NCBI RefSeq assembly: GCF_014650755.1
Contig: NZ_BMVO01000024.1
Span: 40,900 to 104,899 of the forward strand
Direction: 5' to 3'
DNA length: 64,000 nucleotides
Origin: Streptomyces chryseus
GTDB lineage: Bacteria > Actinomycetota > Actinomycetes > Streptomycetales > Streptomycetaceae
This document shows, in pieces, positions 1 to 8,738 of this stretch. Position 1 is the stretch's first letter; each line of letters begins with the position of its first letter. The position numbers and the translations under genes are program-made. Below the pieces are notes generated by a model. That model saw nothing but the letters and a program-made list of their open reading frames with translations, was not told the DNA's origin and searched no databases.

Positions 1-996
1 GGCCTCCAGTTCAAGCAGTCCACCTGGCAGGCGTACGGCGGCACGGCCTACGCCCCGCGCGCCGACCTGGCGACCAAGGACGAGCAGATCTCCGTGGCCG
101 AGAAGGTCCTCAAGGGCCAGGGGCCGACGGCGTGGCCGCTGTGCTCCGTACGGGCCGGCCTGACCCGGGGCGGCGACGTGCCGGACATCAGCACCGGGCC
201 GAAGGCCGCCCCCGTGAAGGCGACGCAGCCCAGGAAGGCGCCGGCCCCCACCACGCACGGCGAGACCCGTACGCCGAAGCCGAAGGACGAGGCGAAGCGC
301 GACGGGGCGAAGAAGGGCGGGGCCAAGGGCAAGACGTACACCGTCGCCGGCGGTGACACCCTGTCCACCATCGCGGACGCCGAGGACGTCAGGGGCGGCT
401 GGCAGCGCCTGTACGCCGCCAACCGCGAGGTCGTCGGCACGGACCCCGACCTCATCCTCCCGGGACAGAGGCTGACGCTGGACGGCGCGCACAGATCCGC
501 GCCCGGCAAGAAGGCGGGGCAGCGGGCCGGCCGGGGGAGCGAGGCCGAGCGGGTCACGGCTCCGAGGCCGCCGAAGAAGGAGAGCAGGTCCACGGGCCTC
601 TCCGCCCCGGTGGACGCCGGCCCCAGTACGCCGTACCGGGCGGCCGGTTCCTCCTGGGCCAGGGGCTACCACACCGGGGTCGACTTCCCGGTGCCCACCG
701 GCACCGCGGTGAAGTCCGTCGCCCCCGGCCGGGTCGTGTCGGCCGGCTGGGGCGGGGCGTACGGCTACCAGGTCGTCGTCCGGCACGCCGACGGAAAGTA
801 CAGCCAGTACGCGCACCTGTCCGCGCTCACCGTCCGCGAGGGCCAGAGCGTCGGCGCGGGCCAGCGCATCGGGCGTTCCGGCTCCACCGGCAACAGCACG
901 GGCCCGCACCTCCACTTCGAGGTGCGCACCGGGCCCGGCTACGGCTCCGACATCGACCCGCTGGCCTACCTCAGGGCGGGCGGCGTCGCCGTCTGA
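1..996 (+). CDS. Secreted Rpf-like transglycosylase / LysM / M23 peptidase, 3' part only
   Basis: The gene enters from the left edge in frame 1, so its start and most of the first domain are missing. The visible order is the end of a resuscitation-promoting-factor type transglycosylase domain (GGTAYAPRADLATKDEQI region, about residues 12-45), a basic Pro/Lys linker, a LysM domain (about residues 110-160) and an M23 endopeptidase domain. The M23 zinc motifs are visible as HTGVD and HLHFE near the end. Family knowledge says Rpf domains cleave glycan strands, LysM holds peptidoglycan and M23 cuts peptide cross-links, so this is probably an exported wall-remodelling enzyme used in germination or growth. 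Its last 31 bases overlap the 3' end of the convergent transporter gene. Confidence 0.9.
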   Translation, partial: GLQFKQSTWQAYGGTAYAPRADLATKDEQISVAEKVLKGQGPTAWPLCSVRAGLTRGGDVPDISTGPKAAPVKATQPRKAPAPTTHGETRTPKPKDEAKRDGAKKGGAKGKTYTVAGGDTLSTIADAEDVRGGWQRLYAANREVVGTDPDLILPGQRLTLDGAHRSAPGKKAGQRAGRGSEAERVTAPRPPKKESRSTGLSAPVDAGPSTPYRAAGSSWARGYHTGVDFPVPTGTAVKSVAPGRVVSAGWGGAYGYQVVVRHADGKYSQYAHLSALTVREGQSVGAGQRIGRSGSTGNSTGPHLHFEVRTGPGYGSDIDPLAYLRAGGVAV

Positions 997-2027
997 GTCC
1001 GGGACGGCGGCCTCGCGGGACGAGTACGCGGCCGCGGCCCGGGCGCCGCGACCGCCGCCGGCTCCGTCCGCGCCGGGGGTCCAGACGACACCGGCGGTAC
1101 GGGCGGGACCGCCGGGCCGGGTGACACCAGCGGTCCGGGCGACGCCGGCGTCTGTGCCGGTACGCCCCGCGTTCGCTGCTGCTCGGCGTGTGCCCCCAGC
1201 CGCTCCGTCGTCAGCAGGATGAGCCCGCCGGCCGCCACCACACCGCTGCCGAGCGCCAGCACCGTGCCGGTCACGCCGTACCTGAAGTGCTCGCCGAACA
1301 GGGTGATGCCCACGGCGGCCGCGACCACCGGGTTCGCCACGGTGACCGTCGCCAGCGGGGCGGCCAGGCCGGCGCCCCGGTAGGCCGCCTGCGAGAGCAT
1401 CATTCCCGTGGCCGCGAGCCCCGCCACGGCCAGCAGACTCGGCAGCTGCCCCGTCGGTCCGCCGGGACCGCCCGCCGCCGTCCAGTCGACCGCCACCGTC
1501 TTGGTGAACACCGAGGCGATGCCGAACGCGCCGCCCGCCGCCGTCGCCAGCAGGACGCTGCGTACGACCGCGCGGTGCACCCGCCGCGCCACGAGGAACA
1601 GCGCCGCCACCCCGCCGGCGGTCACCAGCGCCACCGCGAGCCGCTCACCGCCGGCCAGGGACCGCGCGTCCGCCGTGCCGGTGAGCGACAACAGGCCCAC
1701 GAGCCCGGCGGACGCCATGATCGCCCCGCGCCAGGCGGCGGCGCCCGCCCCGCGCCGTACGAACACGGCCGCCATCGGCAGCGCGAAGACGATCGTCAGC
1801 GCTCCCAGCGGCTGCACCAGGGACAGCGGCCCGTACGTGAGAGCCCCGACGTGCAGCAGCGCGCCGAACCCGTTGAGCGCCACGGCGGCCCACCACGCGC
1901 CGTGGCGCAGCGGGGCGTACGGGCGGGCCGGGGTCGTGGCCGCCACGCGCTCCTGGACGATGGCACCGGCCGCGTAGGCGACAGCGGAGACCAGCGCCAG
2001 CAGCACGGACAGCGCGAGAGCACTCAT
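966..2027 (-). CDS. EamA/DMT-type multi-pass transporter
   Basis: 353 residues with an ATG at 2027 preceded by a GGAG ribosome site six bases away; the open frame continues upstream but without a comparable start. About nine or ten hydrophobic helices cover residues 1-285, beginning with an N-terminal helix rich in Ala/Val and containing the paired repeat organisation of drug/metabolite transporters (EamA). The C-terminal 60 residues are Pro/Ala/Arg-rich and disordered. The substrate cannot be read from sequence. It is divergent from the FhuF-like gene and converges with the wall hydrolase, overlapping it by 31 bp. Confidence 0.8.
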   Translation of the reverse strand: MSALALSVLLALVSAVAYAAGAIVQERVAATTPARPYAPLRHGAWWAAVALNGFGALLHVGALTYGPLSLVQPLGALTIVFALPMAAVFVRRGAGAAAWRGAIMASAGLVGLLSLTGTADARSLAGGERLAVALVTAGGVAALFLVARRVHRAVVRSVLLATAAGGAFGIASVFTKTVAVDWTAAGGPGGPTGQLPSLLAVAGLAATGMMLSQAAYRGAGLAAPLATVTVANPVVAAAVGITLFGEHFRYGVTGTVLALGSGVVAAGGLILLTTERLGAHAEQQRTRGVPAQTPASPGPLVSPGPAVPPVPPVSSGPPARTEPAAVAAPGPRPRTRPARPPSRTQTATPPALR

Positions 2028-2225
2028 GTGCTCCACGATCTCTCCTCGAAGCGTTCGCGTCGTCGTCCTTGAGCACGCATTCGGACGTACTGCCGACGTA
2101 GTACGGGGGTACGACCAAGGTCCTCCTCCCGGTGATCGTCTCCCCTCCCCGGGGCGGAGGACAGCGGGCCCTTTCCCTGCCACGGCGGCGTGTGACACTG
2201 GCCCCGGCGAAAGGGTGGGGGAGAC

Positions 2226-2954
2226 ATGGACCTGGCGGAAGTGGCGGCGGTGGGCGGGTTCTTCGCGCTGAGAACCGGGACGCCCGACCGGGGCGCCCAC
2301 GTGCCGCTCGCGCGGATCTACGCCGGGGAAACGGCCCCGCTGACGTTCCGCGTCGACAAGGTCGCCGCCCGGCTCGCGGCCCCCGAGCGCAGAGTCGCCG
2401 CCTCCGTCGCGCACCTGGGGCTCGCCGCCCGGCTGTGGTCGCTCGCCCTGGGCCCTGCCGCGCTGTACGGGGCGTTCCCCGACCTCCCACCGGGCGGTCT
2501 GCGGTGGGACGCCGACCTGACGTCGCCGCACGACCTGTGGCTCACGGCGCCGCCCCGCCCGCTGCCCGCCACCGCCGAGCGCGTCCGCGAAGTGGTCCAG
2601 TACGGCCACCTCGCCCCTCTCGCCGACGCGTTCCGCCGGGACGGCCGGATCTCGCGCGCGCTGCTGCGGGGCAACGCGGGCTCGGCGCTGGCCGGCTCGG
2701 CCCGCGAGCTGCATGCCTGGGGCCGCGCGAACGGGCGGCCCGAGGTGGGGGAGCGGGCCCTCGCCCTGGCCGCCGAGCTCTTCCGCTACCCTGACCTGCG
2801 CGCCACCGGCGCGCTGGACGGGGCGTCGTTCCGCCGCCGCAGCTGCTGCCTCTACTACCGGTGCCCGTCCGGTGGCCTGTGCGGCGACTGCGTGTTCGAG
2901 CGCCCTCCGGTGCGCTCCGTGCGGCGGTCTTCCGCACAGCCCGTATCTGAGTGA
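2226..2954 (+). CDS. FhuF-like (2Fe-2S) ferric reductase family protein
   Basis: 242 residues. The C-terminus carries CC-x10-C-x2-C (CCLYYRCP...CGDC), the unusual [2Fe-2S] cysteine pattern of FhuF and related siderophore ferric reductases. The remaining sequence is a mainly alpha soluble domain without a signal peptide. The ATG at 2226 follows GGGGGAGAC. FhuF releases iron from ferric siderophores in the cytoplasm, but no siderophore genes lie beside this one, so the substrate is an inference. It sits 33 bp upstream of the glycogen gene on the same strand; a shared transcript is possible but functionally unexplained. Confidence 0.75.
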   Translation: MDLAEVAAVGGFFALRTGTPDRGAHVPLARIYAGETAPLTFRVDKVAARLAAPERRVAASVAHLGLAARLWSLALGPAALYGAFPDLPPGGLRWDADLTSPHDLWLTAPPRPLPATAERVREVVQYGHLAPLADAFRRDGRISRALLRGNAGSALAGSARELHAWGRANGRPEVGERALALAAELFRYPDLRATGALDGASFRRRSCCLYYRCPSGGLCGDCVFERPPVRSVRRSSAQPVSE

Positions 2955-2987
2955 CCATCAAGGGAAGGCGACGACGGGGGGACCGCG

Positions 2988-4154
2988 GTGAAGGTGGGAC
3001 TGCTCACCCGTGAGTATCCGCCGGACGTGTACGGCGGAGCCGGCGTCCATGTCGAGTTCCTGGCCCGCGAGTTACGCGCCCTCGCCCAGGTCGAGGTGCA
3101 CTGCTGGGGCGTTCGTGAAGCCCTGGGCGCGGTCCACGGCCACCGCCCCGACGACGCCCTCGGGCACGCCAACGAAGCCCTGCGCGCCTTCTCCGTGGAC
3201 CTGAGGATGGCCGCCGCGCTCGACGGGTGCGACCTGGTCCACTCCCACACCTGGTACACCGGCCTCGCGGGCCACTTCGCGAAGCTGCTGCACGGCGTCC
3301 CGCACGTGATGACCGCGCACTCGCTGGAGCCCCTGCGCCCCTGGAAGGCCGAGCAGCTCGGCGGCGGCTACACCCTGTCGAGCTGGGCCGAGCGCACCGC
3401 GATCGAGTCCGCCGACGCCGTCGTCGCCGTCTCGCACGGCATGCGCGCCGACATCCTGAGCAGCTACCCGGCCCTCGACCCCGGCCGGGTGCGCGTGGTG
3501 CACAACGGCATCGACACCTCGCTCTACCGGCCCGACCCCGCCACCGACGTGCTGGAGCGCGTGGGCATCGACCCCAAGCACCCGTACGCCCTCTTCGTCG
3601 GCCGGATCACCCGCCAGAAGGGCGTCCCCCACCTGTTGCGGGCCGCCCGCGCGCTCGACCCGGGCACCCGGCTCGTCCTGTGCGCCGGCGCCCCCGACAC
3701 CCCGGAGATCGAGCGGGAGTTCCGCGACCTCGTCGACGAGCTGCGCCGCACCCGCCGGGGTGTGCACTGGATAGAACGGATGCTGCCGCGCCCGGACGTC
3801 GTCCAGCTCCTCACCCACGCCGCCGTGTTCGTGTGCCCGTCGGTGTACGAGCCGCTCGGCATCGTGAACCTGGAGGCGATGGCGTGCGGTACGCCCGTCG
3901 TCGCCTCGGCGGTCGGCGGCATCCCCGAGGTGGTCGAGGACGGCGGCACCGGGCTGCTGGTTCCGTACGACGAGTCGCACCCCGCCGCCTTCGAAGCGGG
4001 CCTGGCCGCGGCCGTCGACCGGCTGACCGGGGACCGGGACACGGCGGCGCGGATGGGCGCGGCGGGCCGCGAACGGGCGGTGCGGGAGTTCGGCTGGGAC
4101 GCCGTGGCGCGCCGTACGGCCGTCGTGTACGAGGAGATTCTCAAGTCCAAGTAG
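2988..4154 (+). CDS. glgM: Actinobacterial glycogen synthase / maltose-1-phosphate synthase
   Basis: 388 residues with a GTG start. A GT4/GT-B glycosyltransferase: N-terminal EYPPDVYGGAGVH substrate loop, GRITRQKG phosphate-binding segment and the E-x7-E motif (Glu288 and Glu296 within YEPLGIVNLE). This short form, called GlgA in older annotation, has in mycobacteria been shown to make alpha-maltose-1-phosphate from ADP-glucose and glucose-1-phosphate, feeding the GlgE pathway. The downstream glgC, 17 bp away on the same strand, supplies ADP-glucose, which supports the assignment. The older glycogen synthase name remains a possible label. Confidence 0.9.
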   Translation: MKVGLLTREYPPDVYGGAGVHVEFLARELRALAQVEVHCWGVREALGAVHGHRPDDALGHANEALRAFSVDLRMAAALDGCDLVHSHTWYTGLAGHFAKLLHGVPHVMTAHSLEPLRPWKAEQLGGGYTLSSWAERTAIESADAVVAVSHGMRADILSSYPALDPGRVRVVHNGIDTSLYRPDPATDVLERVGIDPKHPYALFVGRITRQKGVPHLLRAARALDPGTRLVLCAGAPDTPEIEREFRDLVDELRRTRRGVHWIERMLPRPDVVQLLTHAAVFVCPSVYEPLGIVNLEAMACGTPVVASAVGGIPEVVEDGGTGLLVPYDESHPAAFEAGLAAAVDRLTGDRDTAARMGAAGRERAVREFGWDAVARRTAVVYEEILKSK

Positions 4155-4171
4155 CGAGCAGGGGGCGGCAG

Positions 4172-5389
4172 ATGCGCGGTGGACCTTCGGTGCTCGGGAT
4201 CGTACTGGCAGGCGGGGAGGGCAAGCGGCTGATGCCGCTGACCGCCGACCGGGCCAAACCGGCGGTGACGTTCGGCGGCACGTACCGGCTCGTCGACTTC
4301 GTCCTGTCGAACCTCGTGAACGGCGACATCCTGCGCAACTGCGTGCTGACGCAGTACAAGTCGCACTCGCTCGACCGCCATGTGACCACCACCTGGCGGA
4401 TGTCCAGCCTGCTGGGGAACTACGTCACCCCGGTGCCCGCCCAGCAGCGGCTCGGGCCGCGCTGGTACCTGGGGAGCGCCGACGCGATCCTCCAGTCGCT
4501 CAACCTCGTGCACGACGAACAGCCCGACTACATCGCCGTGTTCGGCGCCGACCACGTCTACCGCATGGACCCCCGGCAGATGCTCCGGCGCCACATCGAG
4601 AGCGGCGCGGGCGTCACGGTCGCCGGCATCCGGGTGCCGCGCACCCAGGCGTCGTCCTTCGGGGTCATCACGCCCGCCGCCGACGGGACCAGGATCGAGC
4701 GGTTCCTGGAGAAGCCCGCCGACCCGCCGGGCCTGCCGGGCGACCCACGCCGCGTCTTCGCCTCCATGGGCAACTACATGTTCACCGCCAAGGTGCTCGT
4801 CGACGCCCTGCACCGGGACGCCGAGGACGAGAACTCGGTGCACGACATGGGCGGCTCGATCCTGCCCATGCTCACCGAGCGCGGCGTGGCGCAGGTCTAC
4901 GACTTCGACGACAACCACGTGCCGGGGGAGTCCCCGCGCGAGCACGGCTACTGGCGCGACGTCGGCACCCTCGACACGTACTACGACGCGCACATGGACC
5001 TCATCTCCGACCAGCCGCAGTTCAGCCTGCACAACCGGCGCTGGCCCGTCTACACGCACCCCGGCCAGCTGCCCCCGGCCCGTTTCGTCTCCGGGGGCAT
5101 CGCGGGCGAGTCGATCGTCAGTGCGGGCTGCTGCATCGGCGGCCAGGTCACGCGCTCGGTGCTCTCGCCGGGTGTGATGGTGGAGGAGGGCGCCGTGGTG
5201 CAGGGGTCCGTCCTGCACGACAACGTCCGCATCGGCCGGGGAGCGGTCGTCAGGGGCTCGATCCTCGACAAGAACGTCGACGTACCGCCCGGAGCGACGA
5301 TCGGGGTGAACCCGGAGCGCGACGAGCAGCTCTACACCGTCTCGAAGAACGGCGTCATCGCGCTCGGCAAGGGCCAGGTGGTGTCCTGA
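4172..5389 (+). CDS. glgC: Glucose-1-phosphate adenylyltransferase
   Basis: 405 residues, normal for bacterial GlgC. The start chosen is the ATG at 4172 after GGGGGCGGC because it places the nucleotide-binding loop (LAGGEGKRLMPLT) at residues 11-23, as in the family. Also visible are the KPAV segment, the YLGSADAI substrate region, and the C-terminal left-handed beta-helix hexapeptide repeats (around residues 300-380). It makes ADP-glucose from ATP and glucose-1-phosphate, the committed step toward glycogen. It forms an operon with glgM. Confidence 0.95.
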   Translation: MRGGPSVLGIVLAGGEGKRLMPLTADRAKPAVTFGGTYRLVDFVLSNLVNGDILRNCVLTQYKSHSLDRHVTTTWRMSSLLGNYVTPVPAQQRLGPRWYLGSADAILQSLNLVHDEQPDYIAVFGADHVYRMDPRQMLRRHIESGAGVTVAGIRVPRTQASSFGVITPAADGTRIERFLEKPADPPGLPGDPRRVFASMGNYMFTAKVLVDALHRDAEDENSVHDMGGSILPMLTERGVAQVYDFDDNHVPGESPREHGYWRDVGTLDTYYDAHMDLISDQPQFSLHNRRWPVYTHPGQLPPARFVSGGIAGESIVSAGCCIGGQVTRSVLSPGVMVEEGAVVQGSVLHDNVRIGRGAVVRGSILDKNVDVPPGATIGVNPERDEQLYTVSKNGVIALGKGQVVS

Positions 5390-5580
5390 CGCGTGGCCAC
5401 GGCTGACCGGTGCCGTGCGCGACCGGGCCCGTCCGTGAGCGGCGCGTGTGAGATAGGTCGCTGCGGGCCCTTCCCGGGGGTGAGGGGTTTGGCTCCGGGC
5501 CCCCTGCTTACGTAAAGTTCGGATTTTGGTACTTCACAAGCGGCACATGCGGCACGAGCGACACGAGGACAGCAGCGGCG

Positions 5581-7074
5581 ATGACGGTGACAGAGGACAG
5601 TCCGGCGGCGTACGACGACATCCCGGACGGCCAGGACACCCAGGCGTTCGGCCCCGGCATCGACCCGGACCGCATGGCCGTCTGCCTGAGCGTGCTCGAC
5701 GAGCTCGACAAGCTGGACGTCGACCACCCCGACGCCATCGCGGTACGCCGCGCCACCGCCGGCATCTACCGGACCGTGAAGCAGCGCCGCCGCCAGGAGC
5801 GCCGCGCCGCGAAGACCGCCCACGACCGGGCCGTCACGCACGCCACGGCGACCGGCTCCGCCGACCGCATCGACGACGAGACGCAGGGCGTGCTCCCCTC
5901 CTCCACGGCCACCGCCGAGATCGCGGGCATCCTCCAGCGGCCCAGGTCCTGCTACATCTGCAAGACCCGGTACGTCGAGGTCGACGCCTTCTACCACCAG
6001 CTGTGCCAGAAGTGCGCCGCCGAGAACCGCGCCCGCCGCGACGCCCGCACCGACCTGACCGGCCGCCGCGCGCTGCTCACCGGCGGCCGCGCCAAGATCG
6101 GCATGTACATCGCGCTGCGGCTGCTGCGCGACGGCGCGCACACCACCATCACCACGCGCTTCCCGAACGACGCGATCCGCCGCTTCAAGGCCATGCCGGA
6201 CAGCGAGGAGTGGATCCACCGCCTCAAGATCGTCGGCATCGACCTGCGCGACCCGGCCCAGGTCGTCGCGCTCGCCGACTCGGTCGCGGCCGAGGGCCCG
6301 CTCGACATCCTGATCAACAACGCCGCGCAGACCGTACGCCGCTCCCCGCGCGCGTACAGCGAGCTGATCGCCGCCGAGTCCGCCCCGCTGCCCGCCGGCG
6401 AGCTCCCGGCCGCCGAGGTCATCGGCGCCTTCGGCTCCGGCGCCCAGCTCTCCCTGCCCACGGCTCGCCCCGAGGGCCTCACCGCCCAGCAGGTCACCGA
6501 CCTGGCGCTGGTCACGGGCTCGACGTCGCTCGCCAGGATCGAGGCCGGTACGGCGATCGACGCGGGCGGGCTCGTACCCGACCTCGACGACACGAACAGC
6601 TGGATCCAGACAGTTTCCGAGGTCGACCCGGTCGAGCTGCTCGAAGTGCAGCTGTGCAACTCGACGGCGCCGTTCATCTTGATCAGCCGGCTGCGCCCGG
6701 CGATGGCCGCGGCCGCCGCTCAGCGCAAGTACGTCGTGAACGTCTCGGCGATGGAAGGCGTCTTCAGCCGCGGCTACAAGGGCGCGGGGCACCCGCACAC
6801 CAACATGGCCAAGGCCGCGCTGAACATGCTCACCCGTACCAGCGCCCAGGAGATGCTGGAGTCCGACGGCATCCTGATGACGGCCGTGGACACCGGCTGG
6901 ATCACCGACGAGCGCCCGCACCCGGACAAGATGCGGCTGGCCGAGGAGGGTTTCCACGCCCCGCTCGACCTGATCGACGGCGCTGCCCGCGTCTACGACC
7001 CGATCGTGCGCGGCGAGGACGGCGAGGACCTCTTCGGCGTCTTCCTCAAGGACTACGCCCCCGCCAACTGGTAG
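5581..7074 (+). CDS. SDR-family oxidoreductase-like protein with Cys4 knuckle
   Basis: 497 residues, about twice the size of a standard short-chain dehydrogenase. Residues 1-120 are acidic/helical, then Cys124-x2-Cys127 and Cys142-x2-Cys145 form a probable zinc knuckle. A Rossmann fold follows with TGGRAKIG as the cofactor loop and LINNAAQ as the NNAG-equivalent. An insertion occupies about residues 260-340. In the usual YxxxK active site the Lys is present in TNMAK but the position of the Tyr is Thr, so classical dehydrogenase chemistry is doubtful. Start is ATG 5581. The substrate is unknown. Upstream 190 bp holds an AT-richer stretch that may be its promoter. Confidence 0.8.
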   Translation: MTVTEDSPAAYDDIPDGQDTQAFGPGIDPDRMAVCLSVLDELDKLDVDHPDAIAVRRATAGIYRTVKQRRRQERRAAKTAHDRAVTHATATGSADRIDDETQGVLPSSTATAEIAGILQRPRSCYICKTRYVEVDAFYHQLCQKCAAENRARRDARTDLTGRRALLTGGRAKIGMYIALRLLRDGAHTTITTRFPNDAIRRFKAMPDSEEWIHRLKIVGIDLRDPAQVVALADSVAAEGPLDILINNAAQTVRRSPRAYSELIAAESAPLPAGELPAAEVIGAFGSGAQLSLPTARPEGLTAQQVTDLALVTGSTSLARIEAGTAIDAGGLVPDLDDTNSWIQTVSEVDPVELLEVQLCNSTAPFILISRLRPAMAAAAAQRKYVVNVSAMEGVFSRGYKGAGHPHTNMAKAALNMLTRTSAQEMLESDGILMTAVDTGWITDERPHPDKMRLAEEGFHAPLDLIDGAARVYDPIVRGEDGEDLFGVFLKDYAPANW

Positions 7075-7116
7075 GAGACGGGCGCCAGTCCGGTGTGCGA
7101 CGGCCCGGGCGGGGCG

Positions 7117-7668
7117 TCACCCACCGGACCTGTGGGCCGCGGCGACGAGCTCCAGGACCGGCTGCCAGTCCTCCATGACTCCGGCGTCGAGGCCGACGAC
7201 CTTCCCCGCGTCGTCGGCCTCGCGCAGCGTCACCGCCGCCTCCGCCAGCGGATCGCGCGCGAACTCCGCGGCCTCGCCGGGTGTCATCGCCCCGCCCTGG
7301 CGCCCCAGGGTCAGCTCGCTCTGCGGGGACAGCGGGCGTCCCGGCGCGATCGTCGCCAGGTAGCGCTTCGCGGGCACGTGCAGCTGTACGAGCCGGGCGA
7401 CCCGCGCGCCGAGCACCGGGCGCACCGCGTCGGCCGCCCGGTCCGCGTGCCCCGCGTCGTCGCCGGGCCGCAGCAGGTGCCCCAGATCATGGACGAGCCC
7501 CGCCACCTGCAGTTCTTTGTCGATGGGGTGTGAGCGACGCAACACCTGCGCGGTCTGCAGCGCGTGGTCGTGCAGGTCCACCAAATCGCCGTCGCGATCG
7601 GGGGCGTCCCACGCGCCCCGGCAGGCATGCAGCAGGGACATCAGTTCCTCGACGCTGCGCGGCTGCAC
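7117..7668 (-). CDS. HD-domain phosphohydrolase/oxygenase-like protein
   Basis: 183 residues from a GTG at 7668 preceded by AAAGGGG; an ATG at 7641 is an alternative. The motif set H-x3-H...HDLGH...D with a further His (LHVPAKRYL) matches the PhnZ/inositol-oxygenase-like branch of HD proteins, which bind two metals, often iron. The substrate is not identifiable. It converges on the SDR gene, leaving 42 bp between them. Confidence 0.7.
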   Translation of the reverse strand: MQPRSVEELMSLLHACRGAWDAPDRDGDLVDLHDHALQTAQVLRRSHPIDKELQVAGLVHDLGHLLRPGDDAGHADRAADAVRPVLGARVARLVQLHVPAKRYLATIAPGRPLSPQSELTLGRQGGAMTPGEAAEFARDPLAEAAVTLREADDAGKVVGLDAGVMEDWQPVLELVAAAHRSGG

Positions 7669-7970
7669 GCCGTTCCCCTTTCGAGAAGCCCGGTCCTGTC
7701 GCCCCGAGGAGATCAGCGCGTACCGGACTCGGGCTGAACGGGACACGAAGGACAGCAGGCCGAAAGGTGACGTAAACCATCGAGCGGAACCGTGCTCATA
7801 TGGGTACTCTGTTGCTCACGGACCGCCTCACCAAGGCCACTCCCGTCTGAGTAACCGGCGCCACCGCGACCGTAAAGCCCCCATATTCCTGACCCATCGG
7901 GCGCCCGGTCGCCGCCGGCCCAGGCCACGGCGACACGTCCGACGGGTTACGCGACACAGAGGAGTGCGCG

Positions 7971-8156
7971 GTGACGCCAGAGATGACAAAGCAGGACAAG
8001 CGATCGCACGATCGTGGTGAACGGGCCGGTCAGGCCCGTCGCCGCAGGCCCGACGAACTGGGCAGCCTGGAAGTGTGGTCCCGTTCCGCCCCGATCAGGC
8101 TGGCGGGGTACGAGGAGGACCTGGCGGAGCCGCACATCCTGCCGGGCATCGACTGA
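7971..8156 (+). CDS. Small protein of unknown function (61 aa)
   Basis: A GTG at 7971 has a good ribosome site (AGAGGAG, seven bases away), and the frame is closed by a strong bidirectional hairpin, so this looks like a real expressed gene. The first half is highly charged and basic (an RRRR cluster near residue 24-27). The last 30 residues are acidic and amphipathic, contain one Trp and one Tyr, and end in PGID. There is no signal peptide, cysteine or transmembrane helix. I do not recognise the family. A leader-core layout is conceivable, but no modifying enzyme is adjacent. Confidence 0.6.
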   Translation: MTPEMTKQDKRSHDRGERAGQARRRRPDELGSLEVWSRSAPIRLAGYEEDLAEPHILPGID

Positions 8157-8173
8157 GCGAACCGAGTGCGACG

Positions 8174-8216
8174 GGCGTCCCCCCGCCGGGCCTCAACAGG
8201 CCGGCGGGGGGACGCC
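8174..8216. terminator. Bidirectional hairpin terminator
   Basis: Perfect 16-bp inverted repeat (8174-8189 with 8201-8216) around an 11-base loop, between the convergent ends of the 61-residue gene and the next minus-strand gene. There is no strong T-run, as is usual in these genomes. Confidence 0.8.
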
Positions 8217-8223
8217 GACGTCG

Positions 8224-8697
8224 TCACCGTGCGCGGCCGGCCGCCGGGGGCTCGACTTCCAGGAACCGCCGCCGTCGTGGGCCCCGGTAGAGCAGGGCCG
8301 TCCAGCCGAGGCGGCCGAGCTCGTCCGCGCACCGGGTCAGTGCCTCCTGCTCCTCGTGCGCGGCGCCGCCGCCCGGCGGGCCGAGCCACTGGACCCGGGC
8401 CGTGCCGGGGCGCTCGCCCGCTTCCACCCGGTAGCCCGTCGCGGTCCGCGCGCCGTCGGCGTCCACCGCGGAGGCGGGGATCCCGGCGGCCTCCAGCACC
8501 AGGGCCACGGACCGCACCACCTGCTTGACCTCCCACGCCGCGGGTACGGCCTGCGGATCCTCGGCCCGCGTGTTCGTCAGGCGCCTGATCTGCATCAGCC
8601 CCTCGAACGCCACCCGCACCTCGGCGTCCCGCCGCCCTTCGGGCGCCCCGGGCGCCGGCCCGTCACCGGTGGCCGCCTCGAACGCTCCCGCCGTCAT
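8224..8697 (-). CDS. Conserved hypothetical protein (157 aa)
   Basis: 157 residues from an ATG at 8697. No signal peptide or membrane segment. The predicted alternation of helix and strand in residues 25-145 and the lack of catalytic motifs give no function. Codon third positions are strongly G/C on this strand and frame. It stands alone between the terminator and the next minus-strand operon member. I do not recognise the family. Confidence 0.6.
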   Translation of the reverse strand: MTAGAFEAATGDGPAPGAPEGRRDAEVRVAFEGLMQIRRLTNTRAEDPQAVPAAWEVKQVVRSVALVLEAAGIPASAVDADGARTATGYRVEAGERPGTARVQWLGPPGGGAAHEEQEALTRCADELGRLGWTALLYRGPRRRRFLEVEPPAAGRAR

Positions 8698-8738
8698 CGC
8701 CCCGCCTCCCCGCGTTCCGGATGGAACGCCCGATTCTG

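Noticed and set aside
2028..2714. Upstream extension of the EamA transporter frame
   Set aside because: Overlaps the promoter and most of the FhuF-like gene; the ATG at 2027 has the ribosome site and begins with a membrane helix.
5390..5580. TTACGTAA palindrome at 5508 as an operator
   Set aside because: Eight bases only, with no second copy or partner gene; could be chance.
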